A stretch of DNA of 64,000 nucleotides from Amycolatopsis bullii (lineage in GTDB: Bacteria > Actinomycetota > Actinomycetes > Mycobacteriales > Pseudonocardiaceae): NCBI RefSeq assembly GCF_014654205.1, contig NZ_BNAW01000042.1, positions 20,422 through 84,421 of the forward strand, given 5' to 3'. The notes under the pieces were generated by a model, which saw nothing but the letters and a program-made list of their open reading frames with translations, made no database searches and was not told the DNA's origin. A program made the translations under genes and the position numbers. Positions 24,662 through 33,355 of this stretch are shown one piece after another (positions within the stretch are counted from its first letter, which is position 1; each line of letters starts with the position of its first letter).

Positions 24662-26557
24662 TCAGAGGGTTTTCTCCAAGCGGCCGGACAGGAGCTTGAT
24701 GAAGCGGGACGGGTCGGCCAGCTCGCCGCCCTCGGCCAGGAGGGCCATGCCGTAGAGGAGCTCGGCCGTTTCGGCCAGGCCTTCGTCGTCCGGCCGGGCC
24801 GCGTGGGCCTCGCGCAGCCCGGTCACCAGCGCGTGGTCCGGGTTGAGCTCGAGGATGCGCTTGATCGGCGGCAGCTCCTGGCCCATCGCGCGGTACATCT
24901 TCTCCAGCGTCGGGGTCAGGTCGTGCGTGTCGCCGACGATGCAGGCGGGTGACGTCGTCAGCCGCGACGACAGCCGGACCTCCTTGACCGTGTCGCCCAG
25001 GGCCGTGCCCATCCAGGTCAGCAGGCTCTCGAAGTCCTTGTTCCGCTGTTCGCGGGCGACCTCGGTGGCCTTCTTGTCCTCCTCCGACTCGAGGTCGACC
25101 TGGCCCTTGGCGATGGACTGGAACTGCTTGCCGTCGAAGCCCGGCACCGCGTCGACCCACATCTCGTCGATCGGGTCGGTCAGCACCAGCACCTCGTAGC
25201 CCTTGGCGCGGAACGCCTCCATGTGCGGCGAGTTCTCGATCGCCGAGCGCGATTCGCCGGTCATGAAGTAGATGTGCTCCTGGCCCTCCTTCATCCGCGA
25301 GACGTAGTCGCGCAGCGAAGTCGGCTTATCCGCGTCGTGCGTCGAGGCGAACGACGAGATCTCGAGGATGGCTTCGCGGTTCTCGAAGTCGTCGAGCAGG
25401 CCCTCCTTGACCGCGCGGCCGAACTCGCGCCAGAACGTCGCGTACTTCTCGGCGTCGGCGGTCATCATCGTCTTGACCGTCGAGAGCACCTTCTTCACCA
25501 GGCGACGGCGGATCAGCTGGATCTGCCGGTCCTGCTGCAGGATCTCCCGCGAGACGTTCAGCGAGAGGTCCTGCGCGTCGACGACGCCCTTGACGAACCG
25601 CAGGTACTCGGGGACGAGCGACTCGCAGTCGTCCATGATGAAGACGCGCTTGACGTAGAGCTGCACGCCGCGCTTGCGCTCCCGCAGGAACAGGTCCATC
25701 GGCGCGTGCGAGGGCAGGAACAGCAGCGCCTGGTACTCGAACGTCCCCTCGGCCTGCAGCCGGATCGTCTCGAGGGGGTCCTGCCAGTCGTGGCTGACGT
25801 GCTTGTAGAACTCGTGGTACTCGTCCTCGGTGACCTCGCTCGACGAGCGCGCCCACAGCGCCTTCATCGAGTTGACGGTCTCGGGCTCCTCGCCCTCGCC
25901 CTTCATCCGGATGGGCCAGGTGATGAAGTCGGAGTACTTCTTCACGATCTCGCGGATCTTCGCCGCGGACGTGTAGTCGTAGAGGTGGTCCTCGGTGTCC
26001 TCGGGCTTGAGGTGCAGCGTGACCGCGGTGCCCTGCGGCGCGTCCTCGACCGGCTGGATCGTGTACGTGCCTTCGCCGGTCGACTCCCAGCGGACGCCCT
26101 CGGCGCCGCCCGCGCGGCGCGTCACGAGGGTGACCTTGTCCGCGACCATGAAGCTCGCGTAGAACCCGACGCCGAACTGCCCGATCAGGTCCTGCGACGC
26201 CGCCGCGTCCTTCGCCTCCTTGAGCTTGGTCAGGAAGTCGGCGGTGCCGGACTTGGCGATCGTCCCGATCAGGGCGACGACCTCGTCGCGGGTCATGCCG
26301 ATGCCGTTGTCGCGCACCGTGAGGGTGCGCGCCTCCGGATCGGTCTCGATCGCGATGTGCAGGTCGGACGTGTCCGCCTCGAGGTCCTTGTCGCGGTACG
26401 ACTCCAGCCTCAGCTTGTCGAGGGCGTCGGAGGCGTTGGACACGAGCTCCCGCAGGAAGGTGTCCTTGTTCGAATAGATCGAATGGATCATCAGCTGGAG
26501 CAGCTGACGCGCTTCCGACTGGAACTCCAGCGTCTCGATCGGGGCAGTCACTTCCAT
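24662..26557 (-). CDS. htpG: Molecular chaperone HtpG (Hsp90)
   Basis: 631 aa, the normal size. The GHKL ATPase N-terminus shows [28 protein letters not shown] and [17 protein letters not shown]. The middle domain contains [12 protein letters not shown] and [10 protein letters not shown], and the C-terminal dimerisation domain ends in RLEKTL. The ATG at 26557 has GGAAAGGA directly upstream; an open frame continues 120 bases further but lacks similarity. Hsp90 assists folding under stress. No CIRCE or HAIR element is visible upstream, so heat control is not evident. Confidence 0.95.
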
Positions 26558-26707
26558 TCCTTTCCGCGTGTCCGGCGGCCGTTGTTGGGTCGATCCTACC
26601 GAGCGGGTCCGACAGTTCGGGACCGCGCACTTTATGAACGCAATCTGGGTCCCGGCGGCTCCCGGTGTGATGCTGGCCACGCCCCGCTGTCGATCAAGGA
26701 GGATCGA

Positions 26708-27646
26708 GTGCCCGGACGTCTACCCCGGTGGCTGGCCGCGTTCACCGCGGCCGCTGCCCTGACCACCGCGTTCGCCGCGCCCGCCGCCGCGGCCGGCGTC
26801 GCCGACCACCCCGTCCGCACCACCGGCTGCGGGCGGCCCGCCGGGTTCCCGGCCGGGGTGACGACGACCCGGCACGTCACCTCGGGCGGCCTCGAGCGCG
26901 AGTACACCGTCCACCTGCCCGCGCACTACAACCCGCGCCGGCCCTACCCGCTGGTGCTGTCGTTCCACGGGCACAAACGGACGTCGCAGTACCAGGAGGA
27001 GCTGTCCGGCTTCTCGGCGCTGGACGCGATCGCGGTCTACCCGCAGGGCCTGATCGGCACCGACGGCGAGTCCGCCTGGACCGGCGCGCCCTATTCGGCC
27101 GCCGCGGATGACGTCCTGTTCACCGGCGACCTGCTGGACGCGCTGCAGCGCACGCTGTGCGTCGACGCCGGCCGGATCTTCGCGGCCGGGAAGTCCAACG
27201 GCGGCGGGTTCGTCGGCGTGCTGGCCTGCCGGCTGGCGAGCCGGATCGCGGCGTTCGCGCCGGTGTCCGGCGCGTTCTACCCGCAGGGCGGCGCCTGCCA
27301 CCCGAGCCGGCCGGTGCCGATCCTCGACTTCCACGGGACGGCGGACACGACGATCCCCTACACCGGCAACCCCGCGAAGGGCCTGCCCGCGATCCCGGAC
27401 TGGCTGGCGGCCTGGTCCACAAGGGACGGTTGCCGGCCCGATCCGGTGTCGTGGACCCCGGTCGACGGCGTCGTCGCCGAGAAGTGGCTCGGCTGCGACG
27501 GTCGCGCAGCCCTGGAGCACTACCGCGTCGAAGGTGCCGGGCACGTCTGGCCCAGCACGCGGCCGAACAACGATTCCGCGACGCCCACGGTGATCGACGC
27601 GACGCCGGTCGTCTGGCGGTTCTTCTGCACGCATCCCCTGCGGTGA
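26708..27646 (+). CDS. Secreted CE1-type esterase (feruloyl esterase / PHB depolymerase-like)
   Basis: 312 aa starting GTG with AAGGAGG five bases upstream. The signal peptide (about 1-29) ends AAAAG. Alpha/beta-hydrolase features: LVLSFHGHKRTS oxyanion region, nucleophile serine in AAGKSNGGGF, acid in FHGTADTTIPY, and histidine in GAGHVWPS. This is the LpqC/poly-3-hydroxybutyrate depolymerase family that includes acetyl-xylan and feruloyl esterases. The PNNDSATPTVIDATPVVWRFF end is typical. It is divergent from htpG, and an extracellular plant- or polyester-degrading role is likely. Confidence 0.85.
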   Translation: MPGRLPRWLAAFTAAAALTTAFAAPAAAAGVADHPVRTTGCGRPAGFPAGVTTTRHVTSGGLEREYTVHLPAHYNPRRPYPLVLSFHGHKRTSQYQEELSGFSALDAIAVYPQGLIGTDGESAWTGAPYSAAADDVLFTGDLLDALQRTLCVDAGRIFAAGKSNGGGFVGVLACRLASRIAAFAPVSGAFYPQGGACHPSRPVPILDFHGTADTTIPYTGNPAKGLPAIPDWLAAWSTRDGCRPDPVSWTPVDGVVAEKWLGCDGRAALEHYRVEGAGHVWPSTRPNNDSATPTVIDATPVVWRFFCTHPLR

Positions 27647-27658
27647 AACACGATTGAC

Positions 27659-27706
27659 GCACCTCTTTCCTCTCGGCGACCATTTTCGCCGAGAGGAAAG
27701 AGGTGC
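27659..27706. terminator. 21-bp perfect hairpin covering the ribosome site of the HNH gene
   Basis: Arms 27659-27679 and 27686-27706 are exact reverse complements with a 6-base loop. It starts 13 bases after the esterase stop. The right arm contains the AGAGGTG ribosome site of the GTG at 27710, so read-through transcripts would have that site in a stem. Confidence 0.83.
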
Positions 27707-27709
27707 GTT

Positions 27710-28171
27710 GTGAAGGTCCTGGTCCTGAACGCCGGTTACGAGCCGCTGCAGACCGTTTCGGTCCCGCACGCGATCCGGATGCTCGTGCGCCACGTCGCCG
27801 AGATCCACGAGGCCGAGGAGGGCCTCGCCTACGGGCTGTTCCCGCGCCCGAAGATCGTGCGGTTGCTGCGTTATGTCGTCATGAAGTGGCGATATACGCA
27901 GCCGCCGCGCTGGTCCCGGCGCGGCGTGCTGGTCCGTGACGGCCATCGCTGCGCCTACTGCGGGCAGCGCGCCACCACGATCGACCACGTGACGCCGCTG
28001 AGCCGCGGCGGCGCCCGGACCGACTGGCTCAACACGGTCGCCGCGTGCGGCGGCTCGGCCCGCAGCTGCAACGCCCGCAAGGCGGACAAGCTGCCGGCCG
28101 AGGCCGGGATGAAGCTGCGCTTCACCCCGTACGTCCCGGCGTGGGACCAGCTGCACCGGCTCGGCGCCTGA
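27710..28171 (+). CDS. HNH endonuclease family protein with enlarged zinc knuckle
   Basis: 153 aa. VLVLNAGYEPLQTVSVPHAIRML is the conserved N-terminus of a widespread actinobacterial HNH family. The nuclease core has C81-AY-C84, D92-H93 (IDHVTPLSRGG) and N108. The second cysteine pair, usually C-x2-C, is C113-x6-C120: four residues (GGSA) encoded by 12 bases are inserted. The GTG start follows AGAGGTG inside a hairpin. The family is assumed to act on DNA; its role is unknown. The insertion may alter zinc binding or simply lengthen a loop. Confidence 0.85.
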   Translation: MKVLVLNAGYEPLQTVSVPHAIRMLVRHVAEIHEAEEGLAYGLFPRPKIVRLLRYVVMKWRYTQPPRWSRRGVLVRDGHRCAYCGQRATTIDHVTPLSRGGARTDWLNTVAACGGSARSCNARKADKLPAEAGMKLRFTPYVPAWDQLHRLGA

Positions 28172-28278
28172 GCCCGGCCTGTCCGTCGGCACACCGGCGG
28201 GCAGGCCGTTAGGCTCGAACCGATCGCCACCCGCATCCGTGTGTTCCGTGTGCGCTGGGGAAGGGCCGGGAGGTCGCC

Positions 28279-29637
28279 GTGACCGACGCAGGAGAGCTGA
28301 TCGCCGGGCGCTACCGGCTGGCCGAGCGGATCGGCCAGGGATCGATGGGCGTCGTCCGGCGCGCCCGCGACGAGCGGCTCGACCGGGTCGTCGCGATCAA
28401 GCAGCTGGACTACGACGCGGCCATCGGGCCGGCCGCGAGCGACCAGGCGAGCCAGCGTGCCCTGCGCGAAGCGCGCCTGACCGCGCGCCTGCGGCACCCG
28501 CACGCGATCACGGTGCACGACGTCGTCGAGGCGCCGGGCGGGCCCTACCTGGTGATGGAGTACCTGCCCTCGCGCAGCCTGGCGGAGATCCTGCTCGACC
28601 GGGAAACCTTGCCCGCCGAGGAGGTGGCGCGCATCGGCGCGCCGATCGCGTCGGCGCTCGCCGCCGCGCACGCCGAAGGGGTCGTGCACCGGGACGTCAC
28701 CCCCGGCAACGTCCTGCTCGGGGAGGCCGGCGTCGTCAAGATCGCCGACTTCGGCATCTCCCGCGCCACCGGCGAAGGCACCGTGACCGGTGGCGGCTTC
28801 ATCGCGGGTACCCCGGCCTACCTGGCCCCCGAAGTCGCCGGCGGCCACGAAGCCGGCTTCCCGGCCGACGTCTTCTCCCTCGGCGCCACGCTCTACCGCG
28901 CGCTGGAGGGCACTCCCCCGTTCGGCAACGACGACAACGCGATCACGCTATTGCTGCGCATCGCCAAGGAGGAGGCCATCCCGCCGCGGCACGGCGGGCC
29001 GCTGGCCGAGGTGCTCACCCGCATGCTGCAGCGGGACCCCGGGGCGCGCCCGTCGATGGCGGAGGTCCAGGAGCTGCTGGAAGCGGTCACCGGCGGCCGT
29101 CCCCTGCCGCCGCCCCGGCCCCGGCCTCGGGCCGGAACCCGGCTCTTGAGCGTCCGCCGTCCGCGACGCCGGCTCGTCCTGGCGGGCGCGGCGGGGGCGG
29201 TCCTGCTCGCCCTCGGCGTGGTGATCGGGACGGCCATCGTCCCGGACGGCACGCCGGTGGCCGCACCGGTCTCCTCCGCTCCGGCGGCGCCGGTGAGCTC
29301 CACCCCGGCGCCGACGACGCCGGCCGACCTGGGCTGCGCCGCCCGTTACGAGGTGACGAACTCCTGGCCCGGCGGCTACCAGGTGGAGGTGACGGTCCGC
29401 AACGACCGGACCGCGGGCCTGACCGGCTGGCGCGTCCGCTGGCAGCTGCCCGCCGGTCACCGCATCAGCGGCTTGTGGAACGGCACCTTCACGGTCGATG
29501 GTTCCACGGTGACGGTCGAAAACGCCGCCTGGAACGCGAAGCTCGACGCGGACAAGACCACGACGTTCGGCCTGATCGCCCTGACGCAGAACGGAAGTGC
29601 CGCCGCCCGTCCGGCGCTCACCTGCCGGACGCTCTGA
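28279..29637 (+). CDS. Transmembrane Ser/Thr protein kinase with extracellular CBM2 module
   Basis: 452 aa. PknB-type kinase domain 1-275: glycine loop IGQGSMGVV, VAIK lysine K41, catalytic HRDVTPGN at 137-144 (Thr141 where most have Lys), DFG at 157-159, and APE as LAPEV. A Pro/Arg-rich juxtamembrane segment is followed by one helix (about 305-325) and a short Ser/Pro/Thr linker. The C-terminal 100 residues have two cysteines and aromatic positions (NSWPGGYQVEVTV, GWRVRW, LWNGTF, AAWNAKL) that match a type-2 carbohydrate-binding module. The kinase would be inside and the polysaccharide-binding sensor outside. The GTG start lies after a GGGAGG site. Confidence 0.86.
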   Translation: MTDAGELIAGRYRLAERIGQGSMGVVRRARDERLDRVVAIKQLDYDAAIGPAASDQASQRALREARLTARLRHPHAITVHDVVEAPGGPYLVMEYLPSRSLAEILLDRETLPAEEVARIGAPIASALAAAHAEGVVHRDVTPGNVLLGEAGVVKIADFGISRATGEGTVTGGGFIAGTPAYLAPEVAGGHEAGFPADVFSLGATLYRALEGTPPFGNDDNAITLLLRIAKEEAIPPRHGGPLAEVLTRMLQRDPGARPSMAEVQELLEAVTGGRPLPPPRPRPRAGTRLLSVRRPRRRLVLAGAAGAVLLALGVVIGTAIVPDGTPVAAPVSSAPAAPVSSTPAPTTPADLGCAARYEVTNSWPGGYQVEVTVRNDRTAGLTGWRVRWQLPAGHRISGLWNGTFTVDGSTVTVENAAWNAKLDADKTTTFGLIALTQNGSAAARPALTCRTL

Positions 29638-29651
29638 CCACGGGAGGCACC

Positions 29652-29987
29652 GTGAGCACCGTACGCGTGGACGCCAGGCGGAGATCGATCCGGTTCGACG
29701 GGCGGACCGTCACCCTCCGGATCGACACGAAGTCCATGGGCATCGTCCCCGACCGGGCCGACCACAGGTTCCCGGTCGCCGGGATCACCGGGATCCGGCA
29801 CCGCGCGGCGACCGCGTGGAAACGCGGTCAAGTCGTCTTCGAGAGCCCGGATGCGCCCACGGAGGTCGTCACCAACGTGCCGCTCTTCGCCGACAAGCTG
29901 CCCGGCAACGTCTTCGAATACGAGTACTCGAAGCTCGCCAAGGTCAAGGAGTTCCTGGAAGCCGTGGAGAAAGCCCGGAAGAAGTGA
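29652..29987 (+). CDS. Small protein, DUF4429/PH-like, unknown
   Basis: A 111-aa protein starting GTG with GGGAGG upstream, 14 bases after the kinase gene. Beta-rich N-terminus SIRFDGRTVTLRIDTK, central ITGIRHRAATAWKRGQVVF, and a C-terminal amphipathic helix KLAKVKEFLEAVEKARKK. This order is like PH-type domains of the DUF4429 group. Its last 44 bases overlap the 3' end of the convergent LysR gene. It may be linked to the kinase by co-transcription, but no role can be named. Confidence 0.58.
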   Translation: MSTVRVDARRRSIRFDGRTVTLRIDTKSMGIVPDRADHRFPVAGITGIRHRAATAWKRGQVVFESPDAPTEVVTNVPLFADKLPGNVFEYEYSKLAKVKEFLEAVEKARKK

Positions 29988-30870
29988 GCTCGCGCGCCGC
30001 CCGCTCGAGCCGGTCCAGCACCGCCGAGACGTCCGGCCGCCGCGCCAGGCCCGCCCGGGTCACCGCGAACACCTTGCGCGTCAACGGTTCCCGCAGGGGG
30101 TGCAGACTGACGCCGGGTGTCCCGGCGGGCAACGCCATGGCCGGGACGAGCGCGACGCCCGCGCCGGCCGCCGCCAGGGCGACGAGGACGGCGAAGTCGG
30201 CGGACTCCGCGGCGATCTCCGGCACGAAACCGGCCGCACCGCAGGCCCGCTGGATCATCGCGTAACACGAGAGATCGGCCGTCGGCACCAGCCACGGCCG
30301 GTCGGCGAACGCGGCCAGGTCCACCGGTTCGCCGTCGGCCGGCCCCGGCGAGCCCGGCGCACGCACCAGCAGGACCGGGTCTTCGAGCAGGGCCCGCTCC
30401 GCGCACCGGGCCGGGACCTCCCGCGGCAGGAGCGAATAGCTGTGCACCACCGCGACGTCGGCGTCTTGGCGCAGCAGCGCCTCGAGGGCGGCGTCGGGCT
30501 CCTGCTCGACCAGGCGCAGGGAAACCGGCCCGGCCCACGCCCGCGGCAGCAGCTGCCGGGCCGCGGAGGCGAACGCGGCCACGCGGACCGTGCCGGTGCC
30601 GCCGTTCCCGGCCACCGCGGCCAGCGCCGATTCCGCGGCGGCGAGGTCATCGAGGATGACCTCGGCGTGCGAGAGCAACAGCCGTCCGGCCGGGGTGAAA
30701 GCCAGCGTGCGGCCCTGTTTCTCCAGCAGCGGGACGCCGGCCTCGCGTTCGAGCGCCGCCAGGTGCTGCGAGACGGCGGGCCCGGTCAGGTGCAGGGCCG
30801 CCGCCGTCGCGGCGACGGTCCGGTGCTGAGCGAGTCCGTGCAGGACACGCAGGCGACGCAGCTCCAACAT
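29944..30870 (-). CDS. LysR-family transcriptional regulator
   Basis: 308 aa. An N-terminal winged helix-turn-helix at 1-60 (LRVLHGLAQHRTVAATAAALHLTGPAVSQHLAALE) is followed by a periplasmic-binding-type effector domain. It is divergent from the EamA transporter gene at 30942, the usual arrangement when a LysR protein controls a transporter. The 71-base gap contains an AGAA-N14-TTCT partial dyad around 30895-30916 that could be its site. The 3' end overlaps the convergent gene at 29652 by 44 bases. Confidence 0.87.
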   Translation of the reverse strand: MLELRRLRVLHGLAQHRTVAATAAALHLTGPAVSQHLAALEREAGVPLLEKQGRTLAFTPAGRLLLSHAEVILDDLAAAESALAAVAGNGGTGTVRVAAFASAARQLLPRAWAGPVSLRLVEQEPDAALEALLRQDADVAVVHSYSLLPREVPARCAERALLEDPVLLVRAPGSPGPADGEPVDLAAFADRPWLVPTADLSCYAMIQRACGAAGFVPEIAAESADFAVLVALAAAGAGVALVPAMALPAGTPGVSLHPLREPLTRKVFAVTRAGLARRPDVSAVLDRLERAARELTSSGLSPRLPGTP

Positions 30871-30941
30871 GAAGTCCGGCTTCCTGATTGGGCAAGAAAG
30901 AGTAACTGGTACTTCTGCATCCTACTGCCGACGATGGTGGG

Positions 30942-31865
30942 GTGAAGCTGAAAGCGACCGCGGCACTGGCCGTCACCGTCGTCCTGTGGGCCTCGGCGTT
31001 CCCCGCGATCAAGGTCGGCCTCGACGGCTACGGCGTCGCCGGGTTGTCGTTCGCCCGGCTCGCGGTGGCGTCGGCCGTGCTGCTGCTCGCGGCGCCCGTG
31101 CTGGGTGTCCGCCGTCCGCGCCGCGCCGACCTAGCGACGATCGCGGGGTGCGGGCTGACCGGGATGAGCGCCTATCAGCTGCTGCTCAACTGGGGTGAGG
31201 TGCACGTACCGGCGGGGACGGCGAGCCTGCTCGTGTCGGTGGCGCCGGTGTTCAGCGCGCTGCTCGCGGCCGCGTTCCTCGGTGAGCGGCTGACCGCGGC
31301 GAAACTGCTGGGCAGCGCGGTGGCGCTCGGCGGCAGCGCGCTCATCGCCACGGGCGGCGGCCTGGGTTACTCGGGCGCCGCGTGGGTCGTGCTGGCCGCG
31401 GCGGCGGTGCAGGCGGTGTACCACCTCGGGAGCAAGCCGTTGCTGCGGCACTACACCGGGCTCGAAGTCGCCTGCTACGCGATGTGGGCCGGAACGCTGT
31501 TCCTCACGCCGCTCGCTCCGCAGGCCGTGCACGCCTTCGCGACCGCACCGCCGCAGGCGACGGTGTCCGTGGTGTTCCTCGGCGTGTTCCCGTCGGCGGC
31601 CGGGTTCGTCGCGTGGGGGTACGCGGTGGCCCGGCACTCGCTCACGGTCGCGACGGCCGCTCTCTACCTCGTCCCCGCGGTGGCCCTGGCGGTGGCGTTC
31701 GGCTGGCTCGGCGAACGGCCCACCTGGGTGGATCTCGCGGGTGGCGCACTCAGTGTCGCCGGAGTCGTCCTGATCAACGCGACGTTCCGTCGTTGGGCCG
31801 GTCAGGGTAATTCGCGGAAGATCGAGATCCGGGCTCAACGGTCCGGGCGGCCGGCTCGTCGGTAG
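30942..31865 (+). CDS. EamA-family (DMT) transporter
   Basis: 307 aa with ten membrane helices in two EamA repeats. The first begins VVLWASAFPAIKVGLDGYG and the second SGAAWVVLAAAAVQAVYHLGSK. GEVHVPAGTASLLVSVAPVFSALLAAAFLGERL and LYLVPAVALAVAFGWLGERPTW are the paired signature ends. These transporters export amino acids or small metabolites. The GTG start follows a GGTGGGG site. Likely regulated by the divergent LysR protein. Confidence 0.88.
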   Translation: MKLKATAALAVTVVLWASAFPAIKVGLDGYGVAGLSFARLAVASAVLLLAAPVLGVRRPRRADLATIAGCGLTGMSAYQLLLNWGEVHVPAGTASLLVSVAPVFSALLAAAFLGERLTAAKLLGSAVALGGSALIATGGGLGYSGAAWVVLAAAAVQAVYHLGSKPLLRHYTGLEVACYAMWAGTLFLTPLAPQAVHAFATAPPQATVSVVFLGVFPSAAGFVAWGYAVARHSLTVATAALYLVPAVALAVAFGWLGERPTWVDLAGGALSVAGVVLINATFRRWAGQGNSRKIEIRAQRSGRPARR

Positions 31866-31894
31866 TGGTGATCGATCACCACACGGAGGTGCCA

Positions 31895-32275
31895 GTGCGA
31901 AGAACATTTTTCGGTGCTCGCGGTCCTGCTCGCCGGTTCGGCGGGCCTGGCCGGGCTCGCCCCGCCGGCCGCGACGGCCGCGGTCGCGGCGGATCCGCCG
32001 TCGACCGTCACGCTGCCCACCGGGGACCGGGTCACCGTCCGGACCACCCCGGACGGCCGGGACACCTTCGCCGTGCAGCCCGCCGCGGACAAGGGCATGG
32101 CCCGGGCGCTGGTGCACCTGCGGCTCGGCGGCCGCGACTACGAAGTGCCCGGCACCGGGCTGCCCTATCTGGGGCGCGGGCTCGACGGCGCCGCGCTGGC
32201 CCGGCAGTTCAAAGAGGACAGTGCCCGCGGCCGGTTCGGCGGGCACAGCCCGCGGCACCGGTACCCGCCAGCGCC
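31895..32275 (+). pseudogene. Broken S8 (subtilisin-like) peptidase gene: frameshift at start, truncated 3'
   Basis: A GTG at 31895 after ACGGAGGTG begins VRRTF, then the frame changes by +1 at a run of five T (31906-31910). With four T the reading would continue into a perfect signal peptide, VLAVLLAGSAGLAGL ending at AVAADPP, and the prodomain-like STVTLPTGDRVTVRT, DTFAVQPAADKGMARALVH and GLPYLGRGLDGAALARQF. From memory this is the N-terminus of actinobacterial secreted S8 peptidases. Similarity stops near 32240 and the remainder, including the protease domain, is absent, replaced by the convergent response-regulator gene. The base run could also be a sequencing error, but the truncation is not. 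Confidence 0.72.
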
Positions 32276-32276
32276 C

Positions 32277-32930
32277 TCAGGCCCGGCCGTCCCCCGGACG
32301 GCACAGCCCGCGCTCGTACGCCAGCAACCCCGCGCCCGTCCGGTGCGCGCACCCCAGCTTCCGCACCACCCTCGCCACCTGCTCCCGCACGACCGGCTCC
32401 GGCAGCTCCAGCCGCTCGGCGATCTCCGCGTTCGTCAGCGCCGCCCCCACCGCCGCGAGCACCCGGGTCTCCTGGGCCGTCAGGCGGTCGACCGCCGCCA
32501 TCCGGTCGTCGCGGGGGCCCGACAGGCGGCTCGCCGCCGACACCAGCCTGCGGTTGGCGTCCGGGGACAGCACCAGGTGGCCGTCCGCGGCCAGGCGTAC
32601 CACCTTGATCAGGTCCCGGGGCGGGGCCGACCGTAGCAGGAACCCCGCCGCGCCGTCGCGGAGGGCGCGCAGGATGCCCGCGTCCGAGTCGAACGTCGCC
32701 AGGGCCACCACCGCCGGGCGGCGGGGGAACTCCTCCGGCGGGCTCAGGCGCAGGTCGAGCAGCAGCACGTCCGGCAGCCGGCGGCGGAGGGTGATCCGGG
32801 CCGCCGTCGCGTCGGGGACCGCCCCGGCCAGCTCGACGCCGTCCGCTCCGTCGAGGATCGTGCTCAGGCGCGCTCGCACCGCCGGATCGCGTTCGGCCAC
32901 CAGGACGCGGACCGGTGGCGGCGCGAGCAC
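32277..32930 (-). CDS. Orphan LuxR/NarL-type response regulator
   Basis: 217 aa. Receiver domain 1-125 with the acidic pair in AERDPAV and the phospho-acceptor in DVLLLDLRL. The usual switch lysine in FLLK is arginine here (FLLRSAPP). The C-terminal LuxR HTH (about 150-210) shows LTAQETRVLAAVGAALTNAEIAERL and VREQVARVVRKLGC. The GTG start lies 5 bases after the stop of the upstream hypothetical gene. No histidine kinase is adjacent, so it is an orphan. The HTH lacks the common S-x-x-T-V-K and has PEPVVREQ. Confidence 0.84.
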   Translation of the reverse strand: MLAPPPVRVLVAERDPAVRARLSTILDGADGVELAGAVPDATAARITLRRRLPDVLLLDLRLSPPEEFPRRPAVVALATFDSDAGILRALRDGAAGFLLRSAPPRDLIKVVRLAADGHLVLSPDANRRLVSAASRLSGPRDDRMAAVDRLTAQETRVLAAVGAALTNAEIAERLELPEPVVREQVARVVRKLGCAHRTGAGLLAYERGLCRPGDGRA

Positions 32931-32934
32931 CGCG

Positions 32935-33324
32935 TCAGTCCTTGGGTCGCAGGCGGATCAGCGGCAGGTCGGTCTTCGACGCCCCGACCAGGTCCCGGCC
33001 GCCCGGGCCGCGCAGCCGCACCTCCCGGAACCGCACCGACGACAGCTGCGCGGCTTCGATCGGGTAGACGTCGCCGTAGCGCTTGATCTTCGCCACCAGC
33101 TCCTTGCCGAGCAGTTCGACGAGCCCGGCGTGCCGGGTCGCGCCCCCGCCCAGCGGCACGTCCAGCTGCTTGCGGACCTCGGGGAACCGCTGGTCCAGCT
33201 CGACGGCCAGCTGGTGGATCGTGACGTAGGCCGGCCCGAACTCGGAGGCGTCGGGACCCGGCGGGATCTCCTTGAGCACCTTGATGAGCTTGTCGTCCAT
33301 CCCGAGCTTGTCCCACAACGTCAC
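32935..33324 (-). CDS. Conserved hypothetical protein
   Basis: 129 aa starting GTG with CGGAGG upstream. MTLWDKLGMDDKLIKVLKEIPPG and HQLAVELDQRFPEVRKQLDVPLGG are followed by HAGLVELLGKELVAKIKRYGDVYPIEAAQLSSV. The middle is helical and the end beta-rich with basic residues. No signal or membrane segment. It sits between a P450 gene and the orphan response regulator, all on the same strand with gaps of 31 and 4 bases, so the three may be one operon. Function unknown. Confidence 0.65.
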   Translation of the reverse strand: MTLWDKLGMDDKLIKVLKEIPPGPDASEFGPAYVTIHQLAVELDQRFPEVRKQLDVPLGGGATRHAGLVELLGKELVAKIKRYGDVYPIEAAQLSSVRFREVRLRGPGGRDLVGASKTDLPLIRLRPKD

Positions 33325-33355
33325 GTCTTTTCCTCCGCTCCCGACCGCCGTTGGT

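Noticed and set aside
26558..26707. HrcA (CIRCE) or HspR (HAIR) site before htpG
   Set aside because: I found no CTAGCACTC-type or CTTGAGT-type inverted repeat in the interval.
31914..32636. Intact 240-aa secreted protein
   Set aside because: Its second half is the antisense of the response regulator gene, and the first half aligns by eye with only the start of S8 peptidases.
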